From NCBI RefSeq assembly GCF_950295315.1, contig NC_080175.1, positions 70,835,752 to 70,899,751 of the forward strand: DNA of 64,000 nucleotides, written 5' to 3'. The first letter of the stretch is position 1. Each line of letters begins with the position of its first letter. The notes beneath the pieces were generated by a model, which saw only the letters and a list, made by a program, of their open reading frames with translations, was not told where the DNA came from and did no database searches. Both the position numbers and the translations under genes were made by a program. Positions 11,772 to 24,267 of the stretch are shown here, piece after piece. The DNA comes from Erinaceus europaeus. Taxonomy: Eukaryota; Chordata; Mammalia; Eulipotyphla; Erinaceidae.

Positions 11772-12579
11772 GGATTCTTGCTGAGAATGAATAATGTGTA
11801 AGATGACAGGTAGATGTGCACCATAAAAGGAGCACTGATACATAACATCAAAGTCTCTTCTGTATGGGCCCCTTTGTAAGTACCTGGTGTTCAGTTCACA
11901 TCTAATGGATTCTTTACAGAATGAAAATGGCACATGTTTTTGATTTTATTCAGAGTCTCTTGATACTATAAGAAAATGAATTTCTTGTATCACTGTCAAG
12001 TGAATTTAAAAACAGCTTTTGTCTGGAAATTGTTTGTAGTGTCCTATAAAGTCGTACTTTTTCATATCCACTCCCAGAAATGAACTGTTTGCCAAATTTC
12101 CATTAGGCTGAAGGTAAAAAATTAATGAACCACTTGCTTCAGGCATTTAAAAAAATCCAAGTCCATTAATCACACAGTACAAAATATCAAAGATGTGGAC
12201 ATGTTCAATTATGGTTTAGAGTTCACTCATATTTAACTTTTATGCATTGTTTCATATACCTAATAGAAAATTCTAAAAGAAAAAAAGAAAATGCTTGTAC
12301 TAATTTTAATAACAGATAAATATATCTCAAAGATGATTTTATTTAGATAAATACTTATCTGATACACCAAAGGTAATTATAAAGCAAGTTTAATCAGTGA
12401 GTTGATGGGGATGGATGGGTTTTGAGAGTTTGTTTAATTTGTGAGGTTAGTTTAGCTGGAGAGAAAGCATAAGTATATAACAAGCAAAATTATTAGAATT
12501 ATAATATATTCTTCAGTTGATCTTCTCCATGTTCTATGCATTTAGAAAACTAGTAAGATTGAAGCTATTTATTTTAAAT
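11772..12579. other. Intron with no recognised feature
   Basis: No repeat or coding signature recognised. Confidence 0.6.
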
Positions 12580-12862
12580 TTTTTGTACTGATTTATTTTC
12601 CTTTTTGTTGTCATTGTTGTTTTTTATTATTGTTGTAGTTATTGTTGTTGTTATTAATGTTGTCATTGGATAGGACAGAGAGAAATGGAGAGAAGAGGGG
12701 AAGACGGGGGAGAGAAAGACAGACACCTGCAGACCTGCTTCACCGCCTGTGAAGTGACTCTCTTGAGGTGGGGAGCTGGGGGCTTGAACCAGGATCCTTA
12801 GTCAGTCCATGCACTTAGCGCCACCTGCGCTTAACCCACTGTGCTACCACCTGTCTCTTCTT
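12580..12862 (-). repeat. S1 SINE
   Basis: Antisense: GATAGGACAGAGAGAAATGG, GGGGGCTTGAACCAGGATCC, CTTAACCCACTGTGCTACCA. Confidence 0.9.
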
Positions 12863-13608
12863 TTTATCCTTCCTCCCTCCCTTCCTTCTTTCCTTCTTCA
12901 TATTTTTCCCCTTCTGTTCTGGACGGCAAATTAAAAAGCCTATTTCTGTGTGTCATATGTCACAATGTGGTTAAAAATCACTCATCATGCATATAAAATT
13001 GCACAAAATTATGAGGGAAGTTCTGATACTATGTAATCATACTGGTTCTAAACTTGTCTTTATTTTTTTTCTTCAAAGCCATGACTTCCAAGCTTGCCAC
13101 AGGCCTAAACTAAATGTCATTTTTTTTTTAGCCCTATGCTTGTCCACATGACAAATTGAGGAAATGCTTCTGTAACATATTTTCTCATTTATAATCTGCC
13201 TCCTGAAGTCTAGATGCCAGTATTGTTGACTCTGTACCCCCTGCAGTCTTATCAAATTAAATTTGGAGGAAACCTTTGGCAATTATTTTTCCTAATAAAC
13301 ATTCTGAAAAAAATATATAACACTTTGCTCATAAACATTACTGGATGCCTGATTGAGTCATTCTGCTGTGTATTTCCTTTTCTGAGTTAGTTTATAAATG
13401 TATACACAGGAGAAGTATTAATTTCTTTCAGTTCTTTTTTTACACACAGCTAAGTTTAATCTTTCCATCTTCTTTACTCTGGGCACTTGTGTGTTTGTCT
13501 CTGGCATCATCACAATTCTTTCTTCTTATTTTACTTAACTTAAATAACAGGTGAATGCTAAAATTGTTAGAGAGTTTTATCAAGTTTTATTTATAAAAAA
13601 TACAGTGT

Positions 13609-13875
13609 TTTTTTGGGGAGCAGGGTCACACTCAGTTAAGTGCACATATCACTGTGTACAAGGACCTGGGTTTGAACCTCTGCTCCCCACCTGTAGGGAG
13701 AATGTTTCATGAGCAGTGAAGCACATCTGCAGGTATCTGTCCTTTTCTCCCCTTCTTTATCTCCCTCCCCCTCTCAGATTCTCTCTGTCCTGTCAAATAA
13801 AAATACAAAGGAAAAAATAGCTGCCTGGAGTGGTGGATTTGCAGTGCAGTCAGTCACAGAGCCCCAGCAATAGGG
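13609..13875 (+). repeat. S1/S2-like SINE with 3' module (S1m/S2m)
   Basis: GGGTTTGAACCTCTGCTCCC box B region, body ending TCTGTCCTGTCAAATAAAAA, then the module CTGGAGTGGTGGATTTGCAG ... GAGCCCCAGCAATAG. Confidence 0.82.
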
Positions 13876-14015
13876 AGCTATCACAATGGTTATGCAGAAA
13901 GACTTTCATGCCTGAACCTCTGGAGGTCCCAGATTCAATTCCCAGCAGCACTATCAACCAGTGTTGAGTAGTGCTCTGGTCTGTCTCTCTCTCATTAATT
14001 AATTAATTTTTAAAA
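13876..14015 (+). repeat. S3 SINE
   Basis: GGGAGCTATCACAATGGTTA, TTTCATGCCTGAACCTCTGG, GAGTAGTGCTCTGG. Confidence 0.8.
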
Positions 14016-14116
14016 TACAGGTTCCCACTGCATTTTGAAAGTCTGCATTGCATCACTTCACTTTTAAAGGAAGACCTCCACTAGTTGCTGTTTTCACTGG
14101 TGAAGAAATAAGAATA

Positions 14117-14322
14117 GCTGGGGCCCAGTGGTGGGGCACTTGGTTGAGCACACATGTTACAATGTACAAGGACCTGAGTTGGGTTTGAGCCCACTTGAAG
14201 GGGGAAAGCTTTGCGAGTGATGAAGCAGTACTACAGGTATCTCTCTCCCTTTCTATTATCCCCTTCCCTCTCAATTTCTGGCTGTCTCTATCCAATAAGT
14301 AAATAGACATAATGGAAAAAAA
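14117..14322 (+). repeat. S2 SINE
   Basis: GGGGCCCAGTGGTGGGGCAC head and CTCTATCCAATAAGTAAATA end. Confidence 0.88.
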
Positions 14323-14334
14323 AGAATGTGAATA

Positions 14335-14430
14335 CTAGGGTCCCAGTAGCTAGCACCCCCAGTAAAACATGCACTTTACTGTGCAGAAGTACCCAGGTTC
14401 CAGCACTGAGCACCACATGGTAGAAAAGTG
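14335..14430 (+). repeat. Degraded tRNA-derived SINE (S3/S5-like)
   Basis: CACATGGTAGAAAAGTGCTG and a weak box B (CCCAGGTTCCAG). Confidence 0.5.
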
Positions 14431-14539
14431 CTGTTATGTCTCTTCTATTTTCTCCTCTTTCCTAATCTCCCCTTCGACTTAATTTTCAGTATTATTTATA
14501 CTTTGTTCATTCATTATATTTTCTCCAAGTTACAGTTCT

Positions 14540-16465
14540 GTCACACTACTAGAACAAAGTATTCTGGGCCCCAAGCACAAAAAGTATCTGGAGAACATCA
14601 GAAGTTGTATTGTAATGAAGAAACAAGCTATCAAAATATTTGGGACACAGCTAAGGCAGTACTGAGAGGGAAGTTCATAGCCATACAAGCACACCTTAGG
14701 AACCAAGAGAAAGCACAAATAAAACAGCCTGATGGCACATATTAAAGCTCTAGAAGAAGAACAAAGGAACTCTAAAGCAAACAGAAGGACAGAAATAACT
14801 AAAATAACTAAAGCAATAAAGAAATAACTAAAGCTAGGGCAGAAATAAATAACAATGAAAATAAGAAAACCATACAAAAGATCAACAAAAGTAAATGTTG
14901 GTTCTTTGAAAGAGTGAACAAAATCAACAAAACTTTAGCCAGACTCACAAAAAAAAAAAAAAAGGGAGAAGACCCAAATAAATCGGATCATGAATGAAAG
15001 AGGAGATATCATAACAGACACCACAGAAATTCAACATATCATGTGAGACTTCTATGAACAACTATATGCCACCAAGCTAGAGAACCTGGAAGAAATGGAT
15101 GATTTCCTAGATACCTATAAACTTTCAAAATTAAATAAAGAGGAACTAGATAACATGAACAGGCCCATCACAGCTAATGAAATTGAAACAGTTATGAAAA
15201 ACCTTCCCCAAAATAAAAGTGCTAGACCAGATGGTTTTACAGATGAATTCTACAAAACATTCAAAGAAGAACTAAAGACACTAGAATACTCCCTTCCAGC
15301 TTCTATGAAGCCAACATCACTTTGATACCAAAAGCAGACAGGGACACAACCAAAAAGGAAAACTACAGACCAATATCTCTGATGAACATAGATGCTAAAA
15401 TATTGAACAGAATTCTAGCCAACTGGATACAGAATTATATTAAGAAACCACTACCCAAAACAAGAGACCCCTCACAGAATGGGAGAAGATCTTTACATAT
15501 CATACATGAGACAAGAGTTTAATAACCAAAACATATAAAGAGCTTGTCAAACTCAAAATAAGAAAACAAATAGCCCCATCCAAAAAACTTGGAGAGGACA
15601 TGGACAGAATATTCACCACAGAAGAGATCCAAAAAGCTGAGGAACACATGAAAAAATTCTCCATGTCTTTGATTGTCAGAGAAATGCTAATAAAACCAAC
15701 AATGAGATACCACTTCACTCCTGTGAGAATGTTATATATCAGAAAAGGTAGCAGCAGCAAATGCTGGAGAGGTTGTGGGGTTAAAGGAATCCTCCTGCAT
15801 GGCTGGTGAGAATGTCACTGGGTCCAACCTCTGTGGAGAACAGTCTGGAGAACTCTCAGAAGGCTAGAAATGGACCTATCCTATGATCCTGCAATTCCTC
15901 TCCTGGGGATATATCCTAACACACCCATACAAAAAGAATTGTGTATACCTATGTTCATTGCAGCACAATTTGTATTAGCCAAAACCTGGAAGCAACCCAG
16001 GTGTCCAACAACAGATGAGTGGCTGAGTTGTGGTATATATACACAATGTTGTGGTATATATACACAATGGAATACTACTCAGCTATAAAAAATGGTGACT
16101 TCATAGTTTTCAGCCGATCTTGGATGTTCCTTAGAAAATGCACGTTAAGTGAAATAAGTCAGAAACAGAAGTATGAATATCAGATGATCTCACTCTCAGG
16201 TAGAAGCTGAAAAACAAGATCAGAAGAGAAAACACATGTAGAACCTGAACTGGGGTTGGTGTATTGCACCAAAGTAAGAGACTCTGGGGTTCAGGGGTGG
16301 CAGATACAGGTCCAAAAAGGATGACAGAGGACCTAGTGGGGGTTGTATTGTTATATGGAAAACTGGGAAATTGTATGCATGTACAAACTATTGTACTTAC
16401 TGTCAACTCTAAAACGTTAATTCCCCAATAATTTTTTAATTTAAGAAATTAAAAAAGACATTAAA
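14540..16465 (+). mobile_element. L1 with internal ORF2 deletion, sense, ending in A-rich tail
   Basis: ORF2 segments in order: DTAKAVLRGKFIAIQAHLRN (about 14647), the RT lead-in [20 protein letters not shown] then [12 protein letters not shown] (15095-15325), and [20 protein letters not shown] (15352). Around 15460-15480 it jumps to the C-terminal third ([12 protein letters not shown], then FTTEEIQKAEEH and YDPAIPLLGIYPN ... WNTTQL), so the RT core including the catalytic Asp-Asp region is missing. Then 3'UTR from about 16200 and AATAATTTTTTAATTTAAG tail. A dead, deleted copy. Confidence 0.9.
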
Positions 16466-16989
16466 AAAGTTGTATTATAATACTATATAATTTGGGGGGT
16501 GCTATAGGATTTTAAATATGAAACTCAACCTTGCACTGTGTTTAGCTTTTGCTTTTTCAACCCCCACTTAGTTTTCTGCTAGAGTGAGGGAAAGAAGACC
16601 AGGTACTCTTCACAATAATCTGGTAATAAGGATTCTGGAAGAGAAATCCCAGCAGAACATAATTCCACCAGCTCTTTCTGTTTCCAGTCTCTGTTTCTTC
16701 CTTTTTTAGTAGGTAATTCATGTAACCAGGCTCAAAACTTGCTGATTCTGCAATACAAATTCTTCTCACCTTCCCTACCGCTGGCTTAGGTATTAGTTTC
16801 TTGGGGGTCTGTTATATTGGTTGATACTCATCTAGAATATTATTGCTGTTAGCTCTTCTTTTCTCTTGGCATGTGTGAATTTAAACTTCTTTATTCTTTG
16901 TTGTCATTTCAGTTGAGTTTTATGGGTGAATGGAGGTAAATGCATATGTATAAATTGCCATCTTTAACAGAAATACATAATTGTGCTTG

Positions 16990-17019
16990 GAGAGAGAGAG
17001 ATATATATATATATATATC
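16990..17019 (+). repeat. (GA)n(TA)n microsatellite
   Basis: Short GA run followed by nine TA units. Confidence 0.9.
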
Positions 17020-17154
17020 ACCAAAGCATCATTCTTGTACATGTTATGTCAAGAATTAAACTCTAGACTCCATGCTTATAAGTCTAATATTTTAGCCACT
17101 AGACATCCTTCTGGGCATCTTTGAGTACATTTTTGCTATGAAGCAACAAGAATC

Positions 17155-17420
17155 ATTTTGAATCATTTCTTATTTTTTGCTATCAGGGACTAGGACTTTA
17201 AGGCTCCAGCATTTCTAGAGACCATTTCCCCCCTTTATCCTTCCTTTTGATAGAGGTTGAGAGAGAGAAAGAGAAGGGAGACATAGAATGAGAGACATCT
17301 GTAGAACTGCTCCAAAGTTCATGTATCTTCCCATCTGTGGGGACCTGGGCTTGGATCCAGGCCCTTGCTCATGATAGTGTGCACTTTACCAAGTAACCCG
17401 CCATCCAAATCCCTCAAATC
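17155..17420 (-). repeat. S2m SINE, antisense, degraded
   Basis: Module complement (TGCTATCAGGGACTAGGACT, AAGGCTCCAGCA), then GATAGAGGTTGAGAGAGAG and CTTGGATCCAGGCCCTTG. Confidence 0.7.
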
Positions 17421-17839
17421 CATTTTAATAAATAGATAAATTACACAAATAAAACAGAATCTGTGTACTATGATGAATTATCACTCTTATTTTATTTTTA
17501 AAAGGCTTTGTATTAGATATTTGGTAATAGTTTATAAGATCTGGGAGCCATGCCACATCTACTAACCCAGTTCTGTGCCCATATTTCTAGTAGCCATAAC
17601 AGTTCTCACAAATTCTTAGAGACAATTGGACTAGTTTTTGTATACTACAAATAAGTTCCTAAGCTTCAGTTCTTTATTTTGCACATATGAGATATATGAG
17701 CAAAACCAATTTCAAAGAAATACAGGTCATTTGATAACAGGTATAAATTATATTTATAAGAATCCTTGAACACACCAACAAAACTGAATGATTATGCATC
17801 TGTCTCCTACTCCCACAATTTTTTTAACTGCAGATCTAG

Positions 17840-17985
17840 GGGGTAGGAGTTAGCAAAATCATCATGCAAAAAGACTTTCATGCCTGAAGCTTCAGAGTTT
17901 TAGACTCAGTCAGAGGCAACACCATAAACTGAGATTGGACAATGCTCTGGTGAAAAGAAAAGAGAAGACAAACAAAGAAAGAAAA
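17840..17985 (+). repeat. S3 SINE, degraded
   Basis: GGGGGTAGGAGTTAGCAAAA, AAAAGACTTTCATGCCTGAA, GGACAATGCTCTGGTG. Confidence 0.8.
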
Positions 17986-18064
17986 ACAGGAGTCTGGAAT
18001 GAATATGAGGGCCTTTGTATATCGTTCTCTGTTATATCTCTGAACTGTCTCATAGTATTTATGT

Positions 18065-18265
18065 ATGTATGTATTTAGGCAAATAAATAGAGGGGGAAGA
18101 AGTGAGGAGTGACAGTAGAGATATCACAGCACTGTCTCACCATCCATGGAGCTCCCCTGCTGCCTTCCATGGAATTTTCTTTTATGCCAGGGCTCAAACC
18201 CAGAACTTCACACGTGATAAAGGAAATGCCTTACTGGGTAAGCCGTAAGCCATCCCCTCAGATCA
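18065..18265 (-). repeat. Old tRNA-derived SINE, antisense
   Basis: CAGGGCTCAAACCCAGAACT is a box-B complement; ACTGGGTAAGCCGTAAGCC fits the head side. Confidence 0.55.
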
Positions 18266-18643
18266 TTCTTACAACAGTTTGTTCCAGAAAAACTATCTCA
18301 TTCAAATGTATATAGTGCAAAAGTTGATTCTATAACACTGAGACAAGAGACTATGAGAAAAACAGCATTGATCTCCAACATGTGAATAAATTAATGTAAA
18401 AGAAAAATGATGGTAAGGTGAATAATATATAAGATGTAGCATTGCAAAATAACTTTTAACTCACATTAGATGAAATATGGCAAGTAAAAATATACATGGA
18501 AAAGGAAAAGCTAGACATATATCTGGAGATTCTTATGCAACAAAAGGCAGGGGTAAATGGGAACTGGTGATGGTAGAACTCTGTACAGGAATACCAAAAG
18601 AAAAAAAAAAGGTCAAAATAATTTCAGAAATAAGTAACAAATT

Positions 18644-18895
18644 GGGAGTCAGGCAGTAGTGCAGCAGGTTAAGCTCACGTGGCGCAAAGCCCAAGGACCT
18701 GCGTAAATATCCCTGTTGGAGCCCCAGGAGGCTCCCCACCTGCAGGGGGCTCACTTCACAAGCAGTGAAGCAGGTCTGCAGGTGTCTATCTTTCTCTCTC
18801 CCTCTCTATCTTCCCCTCCTCTCTCCATTTCTCTCTGTTCTATCCAACAACGACATCAATAACAACAACAATAATATCTACAACAGTAAAAAAAA
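18644..18895 (+). repeat. S1 SINE
   Basis: Full-length with a 12-bp TSD AAGTAACAAATT (18632-18643 and 18896-18907). Confidence 0.93.
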
Positions 18896-18949
18896 AAGTA
18901 ACAAATTAAAGAAACCCAAAGTGCTAAATATATCACACGAAGAATGAGG

Positions 18950-20460
18950 AAAGCCAACAAAAAAAAATGTTACATGGAAGATTAAGATTAAATAGTGCTA
19001 GGGAGTAAAGAACATCATTTAAAAAGACAGAGGACTGTGTCTGTATCTTACTTTAAATGCATATTATGTATAATGCATATGTATATACATTTTTTGATGG
19101 AGTGTTTGTAATCATTGTTTATTCAGGATTGTGTTTCTTTCTCTTTGGAATATAGAGGGAAGCTTTAGGCAGCGCAGATCAAACCTCACCTCTCTACTTG
19201 TACAGCCCATCTCAGCATCTTTGGTTGCAAAACTGATCTCTTCATCCAAAGAACCAACCCAAAGTGGTCACTGCAGCCCTCTAGAGCTTCCAAACAATGG
19301 TAACGTATTTAATGCTTGTCATCCTTTTTCTTTCTTTTTTTTTTAAGAAACCATAGTCATTCTAAACCTTACCTTTACAAATACATAATCATTATTTAAT
19401 AATAATAATAATAAACCTGTTTTTGATGAGGTGAAACTTTATCTTCTATGATCACTTAAGGGATAGTTTTGAAAAGTAATTTTGATAAAAACTGAGAATT
19501 GACCAAACTGAGAAATTAAAAAAGAAAACAGAAAAAGAAGAAAAAAAGAGAGAGACTGTTTTGAATTGCAACATAGCAAAGCGGCTTTTGAAACATAGTA
19601 TTTTGTACATTCATAAAAAACTGCTTCACAGATCTGCTTCTTGGTTTCAGCTTCAGCAGTCTTATTGCCTGCCAAGATTCAGTGGATAGCAGTCAGCTAT
19701 CTGGGGTCTGAAAAATCTTCTAGTAGAAAGCATTAAATCCTAATTCCTGCAATTGACTTAAAAAAAAAATCCCTCTGCCTTTATGCATCATTGCCTGAAA
19801 TGCTTCTTCTACTGCAGTTCTGTTTGTCTGCCTTGTTAGACCACACAGGCAAAAAACAGTAGTAGTTAAGCTACCTGTGGAGGGATGAAAGCCACAGGAC
19901 ACATTCTGTTTCTGCCTCCAGCCCAAGTATTAGAATTTAAAGAAAGAGGATTGCTTTACATATTATGGACTTTGTATCTGGTTGCAGAGTAATTCAACTC
20001 GAGGCTCTCTGTTCGGGTGTTTAAGTTCTTGAGGGTCAACAGCCCTTGTTTTATCTTAGCCATTTTTTGTTTGTTTGTTTGTTTTCTCTTAACAAAAGGA
20101 TTAAAAAGTGTTTCAAGAAGTCTAAATAAAATTCTGAATGCATTCAGAGTTTCCCTTTGTAAAGACACACTGTCTTCATGTCCTAAAGTTTGATCCTAAA
20201 CTGATGATTAACTGAGCAAAGTGGGTTACAGGGAGCAATGAATGATAAGTCTAGCCAGAGTGGAGAAACCCTCAAGGAACATTTTTTTTTTTTGGGTACC
20301 AAACACCTCCCAGCCCTCTCTTTTTGCACTGTGCTTTCTCTGTTTATGTATTTCACATACATTTGCATAAAGATAATAAAAAATAAAAAGCTAATAGTTT
20401 AACAAGACAAAGTGGAGAGTTAGCTTTTGTAAAAAAAATTAATTAACCCCCTAATAAAAT
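18950..20460. other. Intron with no recognised repeat
   Basis: Apart from A-rich or GT-rich runs near 19510-19555 and 20060-20085, no feature was identified. No ORF has family resemblance. A candidate for conserved non-coding sequence simply because it lacks insertions. Confidence 0.5.
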
Positions 20461-20467
20461 TTTACAT

Positions 20468-20555
20468 ATATATATATCTATATATATCTATATATATCTA
20501 TATATATCTATATAGATATATATAGATATATATAGATATATATAGATATATATAT
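20468..20555. repeat. Perfect 88-bp AT palindrome
   Basis: Two 44-bp arms without spacer, centred between 20511 and 20512: (TATATATC)n units on the left and their complements (GATATATA)n on the right. C positions 20478, 20488, 20498 and 20508 mirror G positions 20545, 20535, 20525 and 20515. Confidence 0.95.
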
Positions 20556-20764
20556 CTTCATTGGGCTTACTGGACACCAAACTCACTTCTGGTAACTCAC
20601 CAAACATTCCTCTCTACGTATACTGTCAAATGGCTACTTTTGACTTAGCATTAACTCTTTACAAAGTACTCAGAGCACAACCTTTAAATGAGAGCAATGT
20701 ATGAATAGCATACACTTTTCACAAGTATGATTTGTCATTGGTAACTTATAGCCCTGGATACTTT

Positions 20765-21250
20765 TTATTTTTTTTATTTTTTTTATTATTATTATTTTTT
20801 ATTTAAGAAAGGAAACATTAACAAAACCATAGGGTAGGAGGGGTACAACTCCACACAATTCCCACCACCCAATCTCCATATCCCACCCCCTCCCCCGATA
20901 GCTTTCCCACTCTCTATCCCTCTGGGAGCATAGACCCAGGGTCATTGTGGGTTGCAGAAGGTAGAAGGTCTGGCTTCTGTAATTGCTTCCCCGCTGAACA
21001 TGGGCGTTGACTGGTCGGTCCATACTCCCAGTCTGCCTCTCTCTTTCCCTAGTAGGGTGGGTCTCTGGGGAAGCTGAGCTCCAGGACACATTGGTGGGGT
21101 CTTCAATCCAGGGAAGTCTGGCCGGCATTCTGATGACACCTGGAACCTGGTGACTGAAAAGAGAGTTAACATACAAAGCCAAACAAATTGTTGAGCAATC
21201 ATGAACCCAAAGCTTGGAAAAGTGGAGAGGAAGTATTAGGGAGGTATTAG
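20765..21250 (-). mobile_element. L1 3' end, antisense
   Basis: Poly(T)-rich start, ATTTAAGAAAGGAAACATTA, CATAGGGTAGGAGGGGTACA and onward match the 3'UTR of the 36.85-kb L1. 5'-truncated at about 21250. Confidence 0.9.
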
Positions 21251-21439
21251 GAACATTTTTTTCTGTCTCCTCTTTTTTTTAATCCTGGAAGATTGATCAT
21301 GAGCTCCATTTGTTAATCTATGGGAAAAGCACTTAATAATAGTTCAGTTTTCAGGAAAACATTACAATTGTGAAAGTACAGTTTTAAGTCCAGATTTCAT
21401 TAAGCACCTGATTTGGTCATTAACTCTTCACAGCTTCTA

Positions 21440-21590
21440 GTATTTCTTTTTTATAGATTTATTTTATTAGTGTTGGGGGGAGGAGAAGAAGGAGAGAGAG
21501 AGAGAATGAGAACATCACTCTGGCACATAGGATGCTGGACCTCATGTTTGAGAGTCTAAAGCTTTGTCCACTAAACCACATCCTGGGTTA
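21440..21590 (-). repeat. S4-like SINE, antisense, degraded
   Basis: TTTATTTTATTAGTGTTGGG, CACTCTGGCACATAGGATGC, ACCTCATGTTTGAGAGTCTA. Confidence 0.65.
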
Positions 21591-22124
21591 TTCTGAGGTT
21601 TCCTACTCACTACCCTTCCCTCAGCAAGCTCATAATGTCTGTACTACCTCTACAACCTATCATACACTACTTCTCCAATGGAAGATTATAGATCTATGGC
21701 TACCGAAAACTTTTTGACAATTTAGGATCTCAGCTTACTCTGAGGATTAAATTTTAACGTGTCTGAGTACTTTTGTACACTCTAAAATATAAGGCTAATT
21801 AGAACCTTTATTATGAGATTACTATATTAATTTACTCCCCACTATGTTAAAACATCTCCATAACAACTGGAAAGCTCAAGATGGCATGTTCCAGCTGTAT
21901 CTTCACAAAAGTTAGTGATATGAATAAAGCTTAGAAGAAAAATTGGGATCTGTACTAAAAACCTTTTTTACAACTTCACTATTTTTTTGTTTTTTTTTTA
22001 AAGGAAAAAAATTATTGAGAGGAAATATGGCAAAAAAAAAGTCACTGGCATGCTAATTAAAATATTGACATTAGTCATAAATTATTATCATTTTTTATAT
22101 GTGAGGCTTCTCCCTTTGTTTTTT

Positions 22125-22790
22125 TTTTTACATTTATTTTTTATGTAAGAAAGGAAAAATTAACAAAACCATAGGGTAGGAGGGGTACAACTCCACAGGA
22201 TTCCCACCACTCAATCTCCATATCCCATCCCCTCCCCTGATAGCTTTCCCATTCTCTATCCCTCTGGGAGCATGGGCCCAGGGTCATTGTGGGTTGCAGA
22301 AGGTGGAAGGTCTGGCTTCTGTAATTGCTTCCCTGCTGTACATGGGCGTTGACTGGTTGGTCCATACTCCCAGTTTGCCTCTCTCTTTCCCTAGTAGGGT
22401 AGGTCTCTGGGGAAGCAGAGCTCTAGGACACATTGGTGGGGTCTTCAGTCCAGGGAAGCCTGGCCGGCATCCTGATGGCATCTGGAACCTGGTGGCTGAA
22501 AAGAGAGTTAACATACAAAGCCAAACAAATTGTTGAACAATCATGGACCCAAAGGTTGTAATAGTGGAGAGGAGTGTTGGGGGGGCACTCACTGCAAACT
22601 CTAGTGTACTTCTGCTTTCAGGTATATATTTTGCAGTAGTTTATGGATACGTGTGAACATATGCTCTCTCTCACAGAACCTGGCGTATATCTAGGTTTTG
22701 GGACTTTGTTAGAAAGTGACCCACCTGGGATGGAATTAGAGAATTCTATGGAAGCAAGCATTATCACGATTTTTTTTTTAGTGGGTAGAG
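22125..22790 (-). mobile_element. L1 3' end, antisense
   Basis: Same L1 3'UTR as at 20.77 and 36.85 kb but extending further (GCAGTAGTTTATGGATACGT, CATATGCTCTCTCTCACAGA, ATGGAATTAGAGAATTCTAT). Poly(T) at the left end. Confidence 0.92.
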
Positions 22791-23154
22791 TAAATATCAT
22801 TGTTTTTTACATTTTCACTCAGATATTTAAATCAAGAAAATAGCACATTACAGAGGGTCCATGTTTCATTATTTAAAAATAGAGATTTATGCATTTAGAT
22901 TTCCAAAATAATTTGATAACCCAAGTTAATTATTAAATATAAGCTAGTCTTAAATGCAGAGTTGTGACTACTAGTCTCAGTGGTTTGAACTATAATGATG
23001 ACACAGCCAAGAAAACTAACTTCTAAGTCTTTTTAAATAAATATAAAACACATTGGTTGCTCACTATGATGGGACTTGGAAAGGATATAGAAAGATATGC
23101 TAAAATTTTTATTAATAACTGTAGCATACAAAGTTATGATTCAAAAATACTTTT

Positions 23155-23315
23155 AAGGGCTGGTGAAATAACTCATTTGGATAGTGCAGTGCTTTGCCAT
23201 ATATGTAATCACGTTCTAGACTGCCCCCATCATATTTAAGGAAGCATTGGTGCTGTGCTGTCTGTCTGTTTGTCTCTACCTCCATAAAAAAACATCTGTA
23301 ATAGTAACAATAATT
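23155..23315 (+). repeat. S5 SINE
   Basis: GGGCTGGTGAAATAACTCAT head; GGTGCTGTGCTGTCTGTCTG and CTACCTCCATAAAAAAAC end. Confidence 0.75.
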
Positions 23316-23339
23316 TAAAGTGTATTATATTTATTTCTA

Positions 23340-23570
23340 AATGTTAATTTTAATTTTTTTTATTTTATTGGCGGAGTTAATGGGTTATAATACAGTTATT
23401 GACATATGTCAACTCATCATCTCTCTGTGATGAGTGTCTTCAGAATACTCACTGAAGTCAACTAGTTGGGTATTTGTTTAACCCTTTAAAAACACTGAAT
23501 CAGAAGTCTCTCCCATCCAGACAACACTGTAGTTCAGATCACCAATGCTTTTTAGCATTTATTTGTATTC
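23340..23570 (-). mobile_element. L1 3'UTR fragment, antisense
   Basis: GGTTATAATACAGTTATTGA and CTCATCATCTCTCTGTGATG match the fragments at 4.25 kb. Confidence 0.6.
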
Positions 23571-23924
23571 CCTTTTATTAGGATGTTGCTGTTATTTTCC
23601 AGCAATATGATAATGACCTTTAATCACCAAACTCTAGAAATAGAGCCTGATTAACTTACCTCTATAAATATCAACTATATATTATGACAATAGATTCAAA
23701 CTTCTGGCCGTGTGGGACTAGTACTTGATTTGTGAACTTCGAGTAATGAATCACTGTAGCACTAGAGTTAAGAAAGAAACACATGTGTAGCCTTAGGATC
23801 TTTCCTTTTTAAACATCCACATAATAGATAATAAAGATAATGATTGCTTTAGATGATTTGGTCCTTTTGGGACCCCTTCAAATGAGATCATTATCTAGTA
23901 GATTTGTAAGAAAGAGGAAAGGGA

Positions 23925-24020
23925 GAAAGGAAGAAGAAATGGAAGGAAGGAAGGCAGGAAGGAAGGAAGGGAGGGAAGAGAGAAAGAAAAAAGAGAAGCA
24001 AGAGAGAAAGAAAGAGTAAG
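23925..24020 (+). repeat. Purine-rich (GGAA)n tract
   Basis: Almost uninterrupted A/G over about 95 bp. Confidence 0.9.
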
Positions 24021-24034
24021 AGAATTAAGAACAT

Positions 24035-24175
24035 GTTTGGGTGGGGGTAAAAAAGGATCTTGGTTATGCAAAGAGACTCTTATGTCTGAGGTTCAAACGC
24101 CATAGGTTCAATCCCCAATACTACTATAAGTCAGAACTGAGTAGTGCTCTAGAAAAGAAAGAGAGAAAGAATTAA
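24035..24175 (+). repeat. S3 SINE
   Basis: CTTGGTTATGCAAAGAGACT, CATAGGTTCAATCCCCAATA, GAGTAGTGCTCTAG. Confidence 0.85.
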
Positions 24176-24267
24176 AACATTAGATCAGGGTGAACTTTTA
24201 TGGCTTCCAGACATCAATTTGTACTATTTTATCCAGAAGAATATGGGACATTTTACATTTACACAGA

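Noticed and set aside
14428..14745. 105-codon ORF as a membrane protein gene
   Set aside because: Hydrophobic N-terminus is unique intron sequence; the C-terminal half is L1 ORF2 (DTAKAVLRGKFIAIQAH).
20799..21182. 127-codon minus ORF as a host gene
   Set aside because: It lies wholly in an L1 3'UTR repeated several times in the window.
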